A DNA stretch of 64,000 nt from Chlamydomonas sphaeroides (Eukaryota > Chlorophyta > Chlorophyceae > Chlamydomonadales > Chlamydomonadaceae): NCBI GenBank assembly GCA_001662425.1, contig BDDC01000228.1, positions 2,188-66,187 on the forward strand, in the 5' to 3' direction. The notes below the pieces were generated by a model, which saw nothing but the letters and a program-made list of their open reading frames with translations, did not search any database and had not been told where the DNA came from. Of the stretch, positions 21,901 to 34,800 are shown piece after piece. Numbering within the stretch: the first letter of the stretch is position 1; each line of letters opens with the position of its first letter. A program made the translations under genes and the position numbers.

Positions 21901-24149
21901 GGTGGTGCAGTCCAGCTGGGAGGAAGGGGCCGTCGCCGCAGCTTGGCCGCTGGCGCGGCGCCCGTGAAAACAGACGAAGTCAAGAACCTGTACCTGCAAT
22001 CCTGCGACCCCGAACATTCATCCATAGCCGCTGCGACAGGGGCCAAGCAGGCCCGTGCACGCAACGCAGCCTTGCCCGAGCGATGCTGGCCCTCGGCAGC
22101 GCATGCATGCCCACCGCATATATATAACGTGCCACAGCCCCAACCCCGACGCCGCGGCCCTGCCGTCCTCCCCCCCGCACCCTCCGGCATCCGCCTCCCC
22201 TCCAACGCTCCTAGCCCCCCTCCCTCCCTCCCTCCCTCCCACCCCGCAGCTACTCGGTGCCCACCGGCTCAGCGGACGCCACGCTGCTGCCCTCGTTGGG
22301 CTCCTTCGTCTTCCGGGTCGCCGTGGCGCGCACCACCACCGCCATCGCCTTCAGCATCTTCGTGTTCATCATGATGTGGGCGCTCACGCTCTTTTGTGAG
22401 TGCCTGGCTGGAGGCTATTCCTCACTCGCAGGCGGGCTGTGGATAGCGACACCAGGTGACAAGGAGCTCCCGATCGCGGCGGGCATGCTGCCATCACCCC
22501 GCGCGCTTCTGGTAGTCCCTGGCTGCGGCTCTTCGCTTTGAACGCGTAGTGGGTACGGCCTGCGACGCACGAGGCCTCAGTCTGGTGTCCGTGGGCGCTC
22601 CATTACGGTGCGGAGTGCAGCGCCACGCAGCCGGTCAGTGTCGGGCCGCATGCACCTTTCCAGCTCCACACACACACAGCGCTGCGCGGGCCGTGTTAAT
22701 GGATTCTACAAACGAATACAGTACTCTCTTACCTAACTTGGAGCTGAAAACGCAGATGTACTGGTAAAGGAACACAGAAGAAGGCGGCCTGGCGCGGGCC
22801 CATGGTGGCTGCGGGATGCCGCCGGCGACGGCTGCCCACCGGAGCGCACACCGTCCCACTGCTATCGTGTTCGTGCACCTGCCGAACACAGGCGTCACGT
22901 ACAGCATCTACGTCTCCTTCGTGCGGACCGACGAGCCCGTGACATTCGACATCCCGGGTGCGTGCGGCCATGCCAGGGCCGCCCCCAGGCCTGGGGTAGC
23001 GCTCCGCGTGATGACCGACGCGGCGGCGCTCCTACCCGTACGGCACCAGCGTCGTACCCCGCGTGCCTTGCCGTGCGTCATGCCGCGGGGCCAGCCAGCC
23101 TCTAGACGTGTGCGGCCGGCCTTCCAAGCGTTTGCGAGGGGCGCCCGCAACGCCCGCACGTGGGCCATTGTTGTGCCGCGCGAGCGAGGGCCTGGCACAC
23201 TCCACTGGGGTCCTGCGCGGCGTGTGCGATGAGGTCACAGCTGCCCTTCCGACGCCGGCTGGCTCACCAGGATCCTCAACCTCCATCCCCGCTCCCGCCA
23301 CAGGTTTCACGGCGACGCTGCTGTTTGCGCTGCCGGCGGTGCGCGAGGTGCAGCCCGGGGTGCCCGACGTGGGCTGCGTCATGGACACGGCCGGCTTCAT
23401 ATGGTGCGGGCTGTGTGATCCACGTGTTTACGCATACACATTGTGGGGTGGTACTCTATTTCGGCCCTAAAAGTTGAACACACATGCATATGTATTACTG
23501 TTGTGGACATGACAAGGAAGCTGAGGGATGTGGGCTGCGTCTTTGTCACGGCCGGCTTCACATGGTGCCGACACGGGGTGATGGGGACATCGCTATCAAT
23601 TGCCACAGTACCTGACGGGCGTGTCACACCCGCACCCAGGCCGCCCATCCCCTCGCGCTACTGCGCCCGCTGCCCACCCACACGCGCACGGCCCCCTGAA
23701 TCACCACGAACACTGCCTTCCTTACCTTGCCCCTCGCCCCTTGCCTCCTGCTCCACCCCACGCATGAGGCACCCAGGAACATGGCCATGCTCGCGCTGGT
23801 CAACTGCATGCTGCTCATACGCATCTACGCCCAACGCAATGAGGTGCGCCGCAGCCAGGCCCGGGTCGCCGCGCTGGACGGAGGCGACGACGGAGGCGGC
23901 AGCAGCCGAAGGATGGGCGGCGGCGGCATGGGCCGCGGCGCCACCGTGGTCCCCAGCTCGCCCGAGGGCGGCGGCAAGGGGCAGGGCGGCAAGGGCGCGG
24001 CGGCGGTGGCGGGCGGGGGCGCGCTGGCGGAGGGCAAGGGAGGGGCCGGGGCAGGTAGCGCGCGGGGCGGCGGCGACGAGGGCGAGGGAGACGTGGAGGG
24101 CGGCTGGGGCGACGCGGCGCCCCGGACAGAATCGGGCGGCTGGCGGTGA
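18917..24149 (+). CDS. DUF4436 family multi-pass membrane protein
   Basis: Membrane protein of a family without known function. Eleven exons: 18917-19059, 19436-19619, 20392-20479, 20719-20842, 21197-21252, 21488-21551, 21694-21816, 22250-22395, 22892-22957, 23304-23403 and 23777-24149; all phases agree, giving 488 residues. One helix lies in exon 1 (HAGLLTILLLAGVLPLYY), then about 240 residues of soluble domain including VDLVNYPFDKYDI, a second helix in exon 8 (IAFSIFVFIMMWALTLFC), and the family's most typical part, ATLLFALPAVREVQPGVPD then DTAGFIW, in exon 10. A last helix (AMLALVNCMLLIRIYA) is followed by a ~100-residue Gly/Ala-rich charged tail. The PFD and LFALPxxRxxQPG motifs are the basis of the DUF4436 call. 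The start is the first ATG with a positively charged residue before the helix. Confidence 0.85.
19913..19950 (+). repeat. Dispersed motif, copy 1 (ataagctagaacgaagt)
   Basis: In DUF4436 intron 2. The core tgataagctagaacgaagt and the following agtaggaatat recur at 62388-62430; the core alone recurs at 59403-59421. Confidence 0.75.
20931..21141 (+). repeat. 20-bp minisatellite in DUF4436 intron 4
   Basis: About ten copies of cctgtgtgccccctgggctg, some with ccctctggg, including two 24-bp variants containing cttgatt. They make up most of the intron between exons 4 and 5. Confidence 0.95.
23527..23568 (+). repeat. Diverged copy of the end of DUF4436 exon 10
   Basis: Forty-two bases inside intron 10 match the last 38 bases of exon 10 plus its splice donor (23366-23407) at about 37 of 42 positions. 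The copy still reads VGCVFVTAGFTW, against VGCVMDTAGFIW in the exon, and keeps a GT at the donor position. Confidence 0.85.
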
Positions 24150-27100
24150 TGCCGGGCTGACCTCCTACCTGAGCCCCGGATGACTGCGGGGGGCGAGCCC
24201 CACTCAGTCCAAGCCCTGGCGCAACCATCCTGCTGTACGGCAGTACGGCTGTACGGCTCTACGAGGCACGCCGGCCTGGCCTGAGGGTAGAGTATCATCG
24301 TCGGCGCATGGGCGGATTGGGGTTGCGTGGGTTTTGCGGCTTGTTGGGAGGAGGGCGTGCACTGAGGCTTGGCTGGATTGACGCATGCCGTATGGCTAGA
24401 CTGACCGTGCTTGATTCATCCAACGCTTCATGTAGTTGTGGGGTTGCCGCGCCGCTGCCGGCGGTGGCAGCGCCCCGGTACCGTGACGTACTGCACCGCA
24501 CTGCACGGCAAGGTACTGCATCGTACCGTGCCGTGCACGAACATCATGTGCTCTTGCAGTTGGTTGGTGCAGGTGGCTTGTGAAAGTGCGATGAATGCAA
24601 TTGGTAGGCAGACGCGGGGCTTTGCATCACACGGCATCATGGAGTGCTGTGCTCTTGCATAATGGCATTCATGCATAATGATGAGTCGGGCCGACGGCGC
24701 GGCCGCCCAGTGCAGCCTTGCGCACAAGCGGGGCTGCCGGTGCGTCCTTGTGTCCGTGTCCGTGCGTCCTTGTGTGAGCATGCCCTGTGAGCCAATGGTG
24801 AGCCAATGGTGAGCCAACGGTGCGCCAATGGTGAGCCAAGCTCCGAGTCCACCCCGCTTGGCGTAGGCCTGGCCGTGCCGACGTTGTTGCAGACTGGGTG
24901 CTCGGTTGCATAATGCGGTTGGCTCGCAGGGTCAGTCGGTGCGCGGCGGTCAAGACATGGCATGGGATAGTCAAGCAGGGGCATGGCGCTGCAACACAGG
25001 CCGGTTTTCGTTTTAGTCGTCGGCGCGCTGACCCGGGTGCCGGGTCTCACGCGAGAGCAGCGCTAGCACGGCGCCGGGTTGCCGCGGTGGCGAGACAGTG
25101 CCGGTGCCTGCCGGGGAGCACGTATCGGTACGGGCGGGGACCGCAGGCTAAGCCTCTGCGGCGCGCCTTGCTACGACTGCTACGACCCTCGGGCCTCGTG
25201 CTCGTCTCGTGCGCGGCCCTTCATCGTCTTGTTCGTGTGCTTGTGCGTTGTGACCTGTCCTTGAGGTTGAGCCCTGCCGCGACGGGGCATTGCCGGGCCG
25301 GAGGTGCAAGCGGTGGCCTCGAATCAAAGCAGCTGCTGCTTCAGCCGGGCACGCGCGGTGTGCGGAGAGCAGCTTGGCCTGCCTTGGAATGTGGTGGGGC
25401 TGACGGCCGCTGCTGCCGGCTGCCGCTGCTGTGCTTGACTGCTGTAGCAAGGGCGTGCGCCGCCGCTGAGAGTGATGCAGCGAATTGAGTGTGCGCAGGG
25501 TGGTGCGGTGGCTGGCAGGCCCATGTATGGCTTTGCTTTGGTCCAATCACCGTGCTCTTATACTGTAGAACCAGCAATCACCGTGCCCGGATTGCTTTGG
25601 ACGGCCGCCGCTGTGCTGGACTGCTCTGCTGGGCATCACGGGCGCACGCCGCCGCCAAGGGTGCTGCAGAGTGTTGCATGGCCGACGCCTAGCAAGTTAC
25701 ACACACGCACACGTCAACTGTCAGCTGCCCAGTGCTATCGTCATCTCGCCTACACAAATCGAGTGCAAAATGTGCCGCCGTACGAGTCCCCTGCGGCCCA
25801 GCCTGCCGCTGCCGTACGCCTGCCGTACTGTGCGCCGCGCCGTACAACCGTGAGTGGTTGCTCGGCCATGGGCCAGCCAAGCTGCCTCCCGGCAGCCGGC
25901 GGCCGAAACACGAAACGCCGGTTGCGCGCAGTGTTCCGTCACCCCTCAGGCGTCTCGCCTCAGGCACACCAGCTTACGCAGACCAGCGCTTCATCAATGC
26001 TGTCACCGCCGCACGGCTCTAATTCAACCAAGCGCATGTCAGGGCTCGTTCGCCGCGGCACGCCAAGCCTTCGCCCCGCAATCGGGGCTGCGGCCGGGGC
26101 CGCCGTAAGGGACATAGTCAGGCAGGAGGAGCGAATACCCCACACACGAACAACAACACCCTCAACTGCGATGCTGCGCATCACTTGCAACCCTGCGGCT
26201 CCCGTTGCTCGCCGTTTGGTCTTCTCCGCGACTCGCCGTTTGGTCTTCTCCGCAACCTGCCACACACAACAGAACACCTCGCCGGCCGCCGATCGCCCTC
26301 GCGCCGCCCGTGCGAGTCCACGCAGAGCTGTCGCACATCGCAGCAACCTCGAGGTCTTGGCACACCCTCCGAGCCGCAAAAGCGGGTTGCCAAACGAGCT
26401 TTATGTAGGATCGCACACAAGACAACAGCCGTACATACAACTGTAGCGATACGGTACGGTACCAAAGGGGCGCTAGTACAGCCGCGCCGCCGTACTCTTT
26501 TTGTGCCTCACGCCAGACCACGTAACGATGAAACACGCTCACTGTTGGCGGCGCAAGAGACGCAAAACTTCTTCGTTGGCCCCCGAAATGCAATACCGGC
26601 GCACACGAAGCGTCCCCGACTGCCGAAACTCAACTCGCCCTCATTCCCAAAAATGCGGTTGCGTGCCGCGCGCCTCGAAACTCGGAGCAGACACGACAGC
26701 AATAGCATAACACCAACTCGCAGTGGGATAGCGCGATAGGATAACGCGGCTGACAGCCCTCACACGCCACGAGCAGCGTCCATGCTGCACTCGCCTCCAG
26801 TCCGGTTCTCTCTGTCCGCTGGAAAACCCGCGAAAACACGGCCCCCTCGCGCCGCTGGCGGCCCCACCTCAAAAGCACACAACCCCGCAACCCCATGCAC
26901 CGCGCAGCGGTGCGCTCGCCAGCCTGCAGGCTGCCTCAGCCAATTGCACCACCGCCGCCAACCCCACCGCCGCCAACACACAGACCCCTGCAGATGACGC
27001 GGCCCCGACGGCACCGCCTGGGCCGCGTCGTACACACGCAGGGGACCCTCCCTCCCACGCCGGCTGCCCCAGCCCCGGCGCCGGCCCCGCCGGCCACGCA

Positions 27101-27617
27101 CTCGGCCTCCTCGCTTATTCGGGTGCGCCCATCGCTGTTCGCTGCGGGTCGCCCCCTGCCTTGTGTCACTCGCCCCCGGCCGCGCTGCCTCGAGCACGCG
27201 CCACCACCGCCTCCCTCACGCGCTGCCGCCGTCGCCCGTGTGGCCGGCTTCACAGGCCGCTCACGCGCGCACGGCCGCGCCCACGGGGCTGCGAGCCTCT
27301 GCCTGCGCCGTGGGCTGTGTGGTGTCGGGCACCAGGTGGCACAGCGTGCACAGCACACTGCGGGCGGGCAGGGGCAGGGCCAGGAGGGGGACACGGCGAT
27401 GGAGCCCATCGGGCAGGGCACGGCCGGGACGCACAGCCTGCAACAAGCACGACCCTCGCTGCCGGCTTTTCCAAGCCGGCGGCCTGCACCGCAACTGCAC
27501 ATGCATAGCTGCAGGTGGCCCCGTCACACGGCATGCCGCACATGCCCATATTACCCTTACCTCACCGCCATACTTATTAGCAGCACCCCTTTCTCAGCTT
27601 CATATCTATAAGCACAA
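24150..27617. other. 3.5-kb intergenic region, convergent 3' ends
   Basis: Lies between the stops of the DUF4436 gene (+) and the KYD gene (-). Composition is mixed and AT-richer than the genes; open frames here show no family features or ordered splice structure. It holds an 11-bp unit repeated about five times at 24787-24839 (gtgagccaatg) and a 24-bp perfect-but-one tandem pair at 26208-26255 (ctcgccgtttggtcttctcc core). A further 3' exon of the KYD gene near 27350-27510 is possible: the last exon has an in-phase GTGCGG donor and an acceptor lies at about 27512. Confidence 0.5.
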
Positions 27618-28866
27618 CTACTTGAGTTCGCGACGGCCGCACCTGACGGACTGGCCCACGTCGCCGGCGCTCAGCAGGTCGGCAAGCATGGGCAGCTGTG
27701 GCCGCGCATCGGCGATAAAGCGCGGCATCACCGCCTCCGCCTCCTTGACCGAGCCCAGCACCTGGCGGCCGGAGCAGCACCCGCAGCACGGGCAAGTCAG
27801 GCAAGCGCATGCGCGTCGAGCTGCGGGCGCCGGCTGCAGGCGGCACGAACCCAAGCCGTGCCCAGACCGCTCCGCCTCCCTCCCGCCAGGTGGCTCCGCA
27901 CCGCTACCGCGGGCACGAACCCTAGCCGCCCTTCCCCGCCCTCTTCCCCAGCCACGCCTTTCCCCGCACGCACCTCGTACAGGTGGCTCCACATGCCCTG
28001 CGCGCCCCCCTCCATCGGCACGAACCCAAGCCACCCTTTCCCATCCCCCTCCTCTTCCCCAGCCACGCCTCTCCCTCACGCACCTCGTACAGGTGGCTCC
28101 ACATGCCCTGCGCGTCGCTGCCACCGCCGCTGGCCGCCCGCACCAGGCGAGCCACCACGGGGTGCCTGGCCAGCAGCGGGCCGCTGGCCCTCAGGGCCTG
28201 CAGCTGCGCCGCCAGGTCGGCAAAGCCCGGGCCGAAGCGGGTGACCAGGTCGGGCAGGGAGGGTGGTGCCTTGTGGCGTGCCTGCACCGACATGACCACC
28301 TGCGGAAGGGGAGGGGGCAGTCGGGTTACTGTCGAAGCAGATGGCACGGCACAAGAGCACTGCAGGGCCTTGTGGAGGGGGCGGCCGGGGAGATGGGGAT
28401 GGCACGGAGGAGCAACGCGCACGGACCGCACGACGGAGGGGCTACGCCGGGGGGAACGCGTAACGACGAGCGGAGGCGCATGACGCTGTGTGCAGCACAA
28501 CAGCTGCTGCCACAACTGCTCGCACCAGGTCAACGGCCAGGTCCGACATCTTGACGTTCAGCGCGCCGCCCGTTCCCGCCGCCGCCATCGACACTGCCGC
28601 AGCGCGCGCCGCCACCACCGCCTCCGCACTCGCGCCCGACGGGAAGTCCATGGGTCCCTCCTGCGCCGTGTCCTCCAGCGCCGCCGCCAGCGCCGCCGCG
28701 TCCACGTACGGCAGAGCCGGCACCGCCGTCGTACCGGCGGCGGCGGGCGCCTCCGGCGCCTCCGCCGGGGCCGCTGCCGCAGCCGCAGCGGCGGACGAGG
28801 ACGATGCCGACGAGGCCATCAGACGGCCGGTCTTGCGGCTGGGTGGCTTGACGGCGCGCTCTGGCC

Positions 28867-28899
<33 letters not shown>

Positions 28900-31800
28900 C
28901 GGGGGCCGGCGCGGGCTCGGCGGCGGCGGGCGCTTGGCCCTCGGCGGGGCGGCCCTGCTGCTTGGCGACTGCGGCGCGCTTGACGGCCTTGGCGGCCTCC
29001 TTGCGGCCGCCCTCGTCAAAGGTGAAGAGCATGGTGGGCAGCTCCGAGGGGCCCGCGGAGGTCACGGCCCTGCGCGGCGGGGCGAGCGGGCGGGAGAGCG
29101 TGTCGCAGCCGGTAAGGGCGCGCGTGTGCGCCTGCGGCGCATGTGCGGATGTGCGGTTGTGGACTGCGCCGCGCACCGGTGCCCCTCGCGGGCAGTCACA
29201 CGGGGACCAACTACTGGCGTCCCCACCAGGCGCCACCCGGGCAGCCGACGCGACACCCGAGCAGCCGACGCGACACCCGGGCAGCCAACGCGCCACCCGG
29301 GCAGCCGACGCGACACCCGGGCAGCCGCAAGCCGCATGCCGCATGCCACCCCGGCCCCGGCCCCGGCCCCGCGCTGCGTGCCTGAGGGGCGTGCGCGCCG
29401 CAGAGGCCGCCGCCACCAGCTTGGCGGCCAGGCTGTCGTCCTGGTTGCCGCGGCTGCTGCTGCGGGGCTGCCGCTCCACGGACAGCCGCACGCCGGGGGC
29501 CACCTCGTGGGGCAGGCCCACCTGCGAGGGAGGGGAGGGGAAGGAGGGAAGGGGTCCCGGGAGTCACACGTCAGAGCATACCGCAGAACAGCAGCCCTAC
29601 CTGCCGGGCCAGCACGCGCGCCGGCCCGGCCCCACGCCGGCCCTTGCGCTAGAGCCCAGGGCAGGAGCCCAGGCCTGCGCCCAAGCGCGGAACGACACCA
29701 TCGTGACGAGCTGGCGTGCGTCACGGCGCCCTCTGCCTCGGCCGTCATCCGAGCGCCCGACGCAGCATGTCAGCGAACCACACGAGAGCGTCACGGCGCT
29801 CACCACCTTGGCCACCGCGTTGGTGGCGCCCTTGACCGCAGCCACCGCCGCCGCGCCGCCGTTGCGCACGCGGCGCAGCAAGCCCCACGGCCCCTCCGCC
29901 ACCGAGCGCGACACCGTGTCCACGATCAGCTCGCGGCCCTGCGGGGTGGGTTGGGTTAGGGGGGGTTCAGCAGGACGCCTGGGTGGGGCCATGTGGCCGG
30001 ACCACCACCTCCACCAGCCCCCTGCGGACCCGCCGCACTCCCTCCCTCGCCGCTGCGCTCCTGGTTGCTGCCTGCCGCTGCCGCCTGCCGCTGCTGGTGC
30101 CCTGCACAAGGCCGCAAGCGGCCGCACCTAGCCGGCCGCCAACGATAGCCTTAGCCTTTTTCAACGAACAGCCTCACAACCTTCCTAATCATGGAGCCTG
30201 AACTAGGCAGCCCTGCCGCTGCGCAGCGCACCTGGCTGGCCGCCCAGTTGCCGGAGGCCAGCTCCTCCGGCAGCGCCGCCGCCGCGTCCACCGCCTGGCC
30301 CAGCATATCGTACTTGGAGCGCACCAGCGGCCGCCGGGGGCTGGGCGGGCGGTCCGCCATGGCCAGCAGCGGGTCACGCGGCTGTCAGGAGGAGGGGGGA
30401 AGAGGGGAAAAGGGGAGAGGGGAGGGTTGGGTTCGTGTCCGCCTAGCGCAGCGACGCTGGCCGCAAGGAGCCGATGCGGCAGTTCAGGGCATGCGGCAGG
30501 CTGCGGCCGGGGCTCCTGGCGCCCCTGGCGTCAGACAGCCCACGCAGTCCCTAGCCTAAGTAGGGACTCGCGATCTGACGTCACGTTGCGTCATGGCGGG
30601 GCCGCGTTAGCTGCGTTTCTTTCGGAGGCAAGCCAGCAGCGTCACGCTGCGGCCGCCTGGCAACCCAGCGCCCTGCGGACGTCGCCGCCACCCCCGTTCC
30701 CCAAGCCGCCCGCATGCATGCAAGCCCCCCGCCAACCAGCTTCCCACTGTCGCCTGCAGCAGCCGCCACGACCCCCGCCACCGGCCGGCCGCCAGAGCCC
30801 CGCGCCCCGCCACGTCGCCCCACTCCTCAGCACGCCAGCTCCCCGACCCGGGGCTCCTGCGGACACTGCCCAGCGCACATAGCCCGCAGATAATGACAAT
30901 CCTTATTTCGCAGCCTTACAACCGCATCATAGATTGTATACCAGACAGCCCTGCCACTGCGCAGCGCACCTGGCTGGCCGCCCAGTTGCCGGAGGCCAGC
31001 TCCTCCGGCAGCGCCGCCGCCGCGTCCACCGCCTGGCCCAGCATATCGTACTTGGAGCGCCGCCGGCTGGGGCTGCGGGGTACCCGTGTGCACGGGCCGA
31101 GGGATGCACGAGGCACGTGAGTCAGGCTTCGAGCAAGGAGGAGCCCGGGGGCTCAGGGGCTCAGGGCCGCGTCGCTCCCTCCCTCCGCGCGGCGCGGCGC
31201 CAACCTGGTGTGCGGCGAGGAGGAGGCGGACGAGGAGGCGCTGCTGGCGGCGCTCTTGCCGGTGGCGGCCGCCACCAGCCCCGCCACGGGGTCCCAGGAG
31301 GGCAGGTCGGACAGGCCCGCCTGCAGCGGCGCCTGCCAGCTGCCGCGCAGCAGCACCTGCCGGGGGGCGAGGCACGGGGCGTGCCGGGGCGCGCGAGTTG
31401 GCCGTGCGGGTGTGGGGCGGTGCGGATGTGGGGCGGTGCATTGGCATCCGGTGGTCGCCAGGCATCGCCCAAAGCCCTCGGCGTCAGCATCACCGCGCCA
31501 TCATCCCGCCATGCGATCCCCGCCCCGGCCGCACCTGCGCCACGCAGTACTTGAACTCGCCCGTGATGGGCTGCGCCTGCAAGATGACCTGCGCACAGCA
31601 CGAGCAGGCGCAGCAGGGCACGGCAAGGTCGCAGCCCGGCTACGCATGCAGCCCTTGCGGCGGCCTGCGAGTGCAAGTGCGAGTGCAGCACCGGTCCGCA
31701 CGACGGCCGCGGGCTGTGCCGCGCCGAAGGAGCGCCGAGCTGGCCGAGCAGCTGCATGCGATACCGCTGCTGTGCAGCTCTACGCAAGACTGACTGCATG

Positions 31801-34800
31801 CACATACGTCACGTGTCACGTGTCGCGTGTCAAAGGCGTCACCGCACCTGCAGCGGGTCGTACTTGCTGGGCTGCGGCGAGGCGGCCAGCGCAGCCTGCA
31901 GGCGGAGGGCAGGGCCAGTGGGGCCGGTGGGGTGAGGGAGGGTTTGGCATGCCGAGGGACCTGCGCCGGCGTCCACTGAGAGACTCTATGTTGCCTAGAA
32001 AAGAAAGCCCATACACAGCCCCCCCCGCACACCCCGCCTGCGCGCACACGCGCCCCCGCTCACCTGCAGCAGGCTGCCGACCAGGTCGTACTTGCTGGGT
32101 GCCCCCGGCGCGGGCGCGGTCATGTTGAGCAGGCACCACACGGGGTCGTACTTGGGGTCGCCCGAGGCCAGGATGGCGGCGGGGTCGCCTGGGAGGGGGC
32201 GGGGAGGCCGCCAGCGCGAGCGTGCAGTGTGGGCCAAGGCCGCGCCTGGGCCAAGGCAGCGCCTGGGCCAAGGCAGCGCCGCCGAGGTGCGACACGCGAG
32301 CGAGCGGCGCCTGCGCATGCGGATGGCACACCCCGGCATGCATGGGAGCGCGGGCGCTGGCCCGTGGTGCCGCATGATGCGCTGCGTGTGCATGTGAGCC
32401 GTCGACAAGCAGCCGACAGCCGCTGCTCCTCACCGCCGCGAGCAGGTCGCATGGCAGGTCGAAGTGCTACATGTGCTGTAATCCTGGCGTTCCCGTACGT
32501 GCGTTACATCCTTTGGGTAGTGAGCCACAAAGGCAGTCGACGGTCGTCCTCACCCGAGGTGCGCAGGCTGGTCAGCAGGTCGAACAGCAGGTCGTACTTG
32601 CGGCCGCCGGCCGAGGGGGACGCGGCGGAGGAGGCGGCCGAGGCAGAGGCCGCCTCCTCGCGGCCCTGCCGCAGCAGGCCGCGGACCATGTCGTACCTAG
32701 GGGCAGCGCGGTTGGCCGGGGCGGGAGTGGAGAGAGGGGCACGGGGATTGCGGGGCAGACAAGGACCAAGGCAGAGCCGCGGCCCCTTTCCCTGCGGCGC
32801 CTTCGAACTGCGGCCCAGCCCGGCCCGGAACCCACTTGTGGGCCGCGGAGGGCGCCGAGGCGCTGGCGAGCAGGTTGCGCAGCGGGTCGTACCTGGGGGG
32901 TGGGAGGGGAGGATGGCGGGGAGGGGGGCAGGGTTAGTGCCATGGGCCGGGAACCGGCGACGATGACCGCCGGGCACGGGCGCAGCCATTCGCCGCGCGC
33001 TTGCTGGGGGCTGCCACCCGGGACGCAGCCTGGACACCGCCACAACGGTGAGACCGCGGCGGTGGCGCGGCGCCAGCGCCTCGCCCAGGGCGGGCGGGCA
33101 CAGGTCGCAACCCCTGCAGAGCGGCGCGCCGGGCCCCGGCCCAGCCATGCCCCGCCCCGCCCCGCCTCACTTGGGGTACGTGAACTCCTCCGTCTTCATC
33201 GCCACCTGCGGCCGGCACGGGAGGTTGGGTTTGGGTGTTGGTGTGGGTACGGCGGGGCCCGTTGCGGCTGGGTTGCACCAGACGCACGCGTCGCGGCAGC
33301 CCCAAGCATCCCCCACACGCTACGCGCGCCGCGCCGTGCGCAGACCCCACAGCCGTGCGTGGCCCGCTAGCTGATGGCCATCTATGCACCGCTCCTCTCT
33401 AGCATGCTGGTACGCCCACTCACGTCGAGCAGCTCCGACACCTGCTCCACAGGGCTGAAGTCGCCCGGCGCGGCACCCGCCGTGAGGGACTGCGACCACG
33501 CAGCCGACGAAGCCGCCGCCGCAGAGCCCACGGCCGCCGCCGGGGCGGCGGCGGCAGCGGCGCTCGGCGCCGCCGTCGAGGCCGCGGCGGGCTGCTGCTG
33601 CTGCTGCTGCTGCTGGCGCTCCGCCGCCGACACGACGACCTCGGCCAGGCTGGGCTGCTCAATGGCGAGCGAGGCGTCGAAGCTGGGGTTCGAACGCGCG
33701 CCCTGGGACTGCTCGGCGCCCTGCGTGAACCAGGACAGCGGGTTCCACCACGCAGCGCCCTCGGCGGCCGGCGGCTCCGCCGCGGCGGGTGCGACGTCGT
33801 CGGGGGCAGCAAAGCTGGGGTTAAAGCGGCCGCTGGCGGTCGCGGCGGCCGCTGGCGGCGAAGCCGCCGCCGCCGCGGCGTCGTCGGGCGCAGCGAAGCT
33901 TGGGTTAAAGCGGCTCTCAGCGGCGTCGGCAGCTGCTGGTGTGGCAGCCGCCGCGACGGCGTCGGAAGCCGCGAAGCTGGGGTTGACGCGGCCAGCGGCG
34001 GCCGCTGGCGGCGCCGCCGGCGCCGGCGGAGCGACAGCGTCGGCAGCGGCGAAGCTCGGGTTGAAGCGGCCGTCCGCGGTGAGACCCTCGGCGGCGAGGA
34101 GGTAATCCTGCGGCGCCGCCGAGTCAGCGGGAACGTCGAATGACGGGTTAGTCCTCTGCGGCGGCGTCGGCAGCGGCGGCACGGCGCGAGCCATGCGAGG
34201 CCCCTTGGCGGCGGCGCCGCTGGCGGCGCGGCGAGTCGGCCTCATGCTGGGCCGGAAAGACTCGGCGGCGGGGTTGGCGTAAGTCTGGCCAAAGCCGGCG
34301 GCGCCCATGACGCTGCTTGACGGCGCCGCGGCGCCGGCGGCGCCGTTGCCGGTTGTCTGCACGAGCAGCTCCCCGGCCCACGCGGCGGCTGCGGCCGCCG
34401 GGCGGACGCGGCTGCTGTCCGGCGTCGGCGGAGCTGGCGGCGGCGGCGGCGGCGACGTCACGGGAGGCGGCGGCGCCGGCGCGCCGCGCGCCGATGCGCC
34501 GCCCGGGCGCTCCGGCAGGGCCACCGGCGGCATGCGCGTGTCGGATACCATGCCGTCCGGCGGCGGCGTCAGCCTCGAAGCGCCGCCGCTGGGCCGCACC
34601 GGCGGCGCCACCGTCGTCGGTGGCGGCGGCGCCGCCGACAGCGACACATCGCGGCCGCTACGGCCGCCCGGCCGCGACGGCGCCTCCGCCGCCGCCACTG
34701 CCGCCGCCGCGGACGCCGCGGCAGCCGCGGCGACCGACGCGGCGGGGGGCGCCCGCGCGNNNNNNNNNNNNNNNNNNNNNNNNNNNNNNNNNNNNNNNNN

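Noticed and set aside
25472..26446. 324-residue plus-strand open frame in the intergenic region
   Set aside because: No recognisable domain, includes a tandem repeat, and mixed composition unlike the neighbouring genes.
26936..27502. 188-residue minus-strand open frame
   Set aside because: Cys/Arg/Gly-rich with no family likeness; may be 3' UTR or at most contain an extra KYD-gene exon, which is noted there.
29231..29330. 20-bp repeats considered as part of a coding repeat domain
   Set aside because: They fall between two exons whose phases join without them.
31535..31588. Phage-like or LPXTG-type meaning for the KYC/KYD motifs
   Set aside because: Motif resemblance only; the eukaryotic exon structure argues against it.
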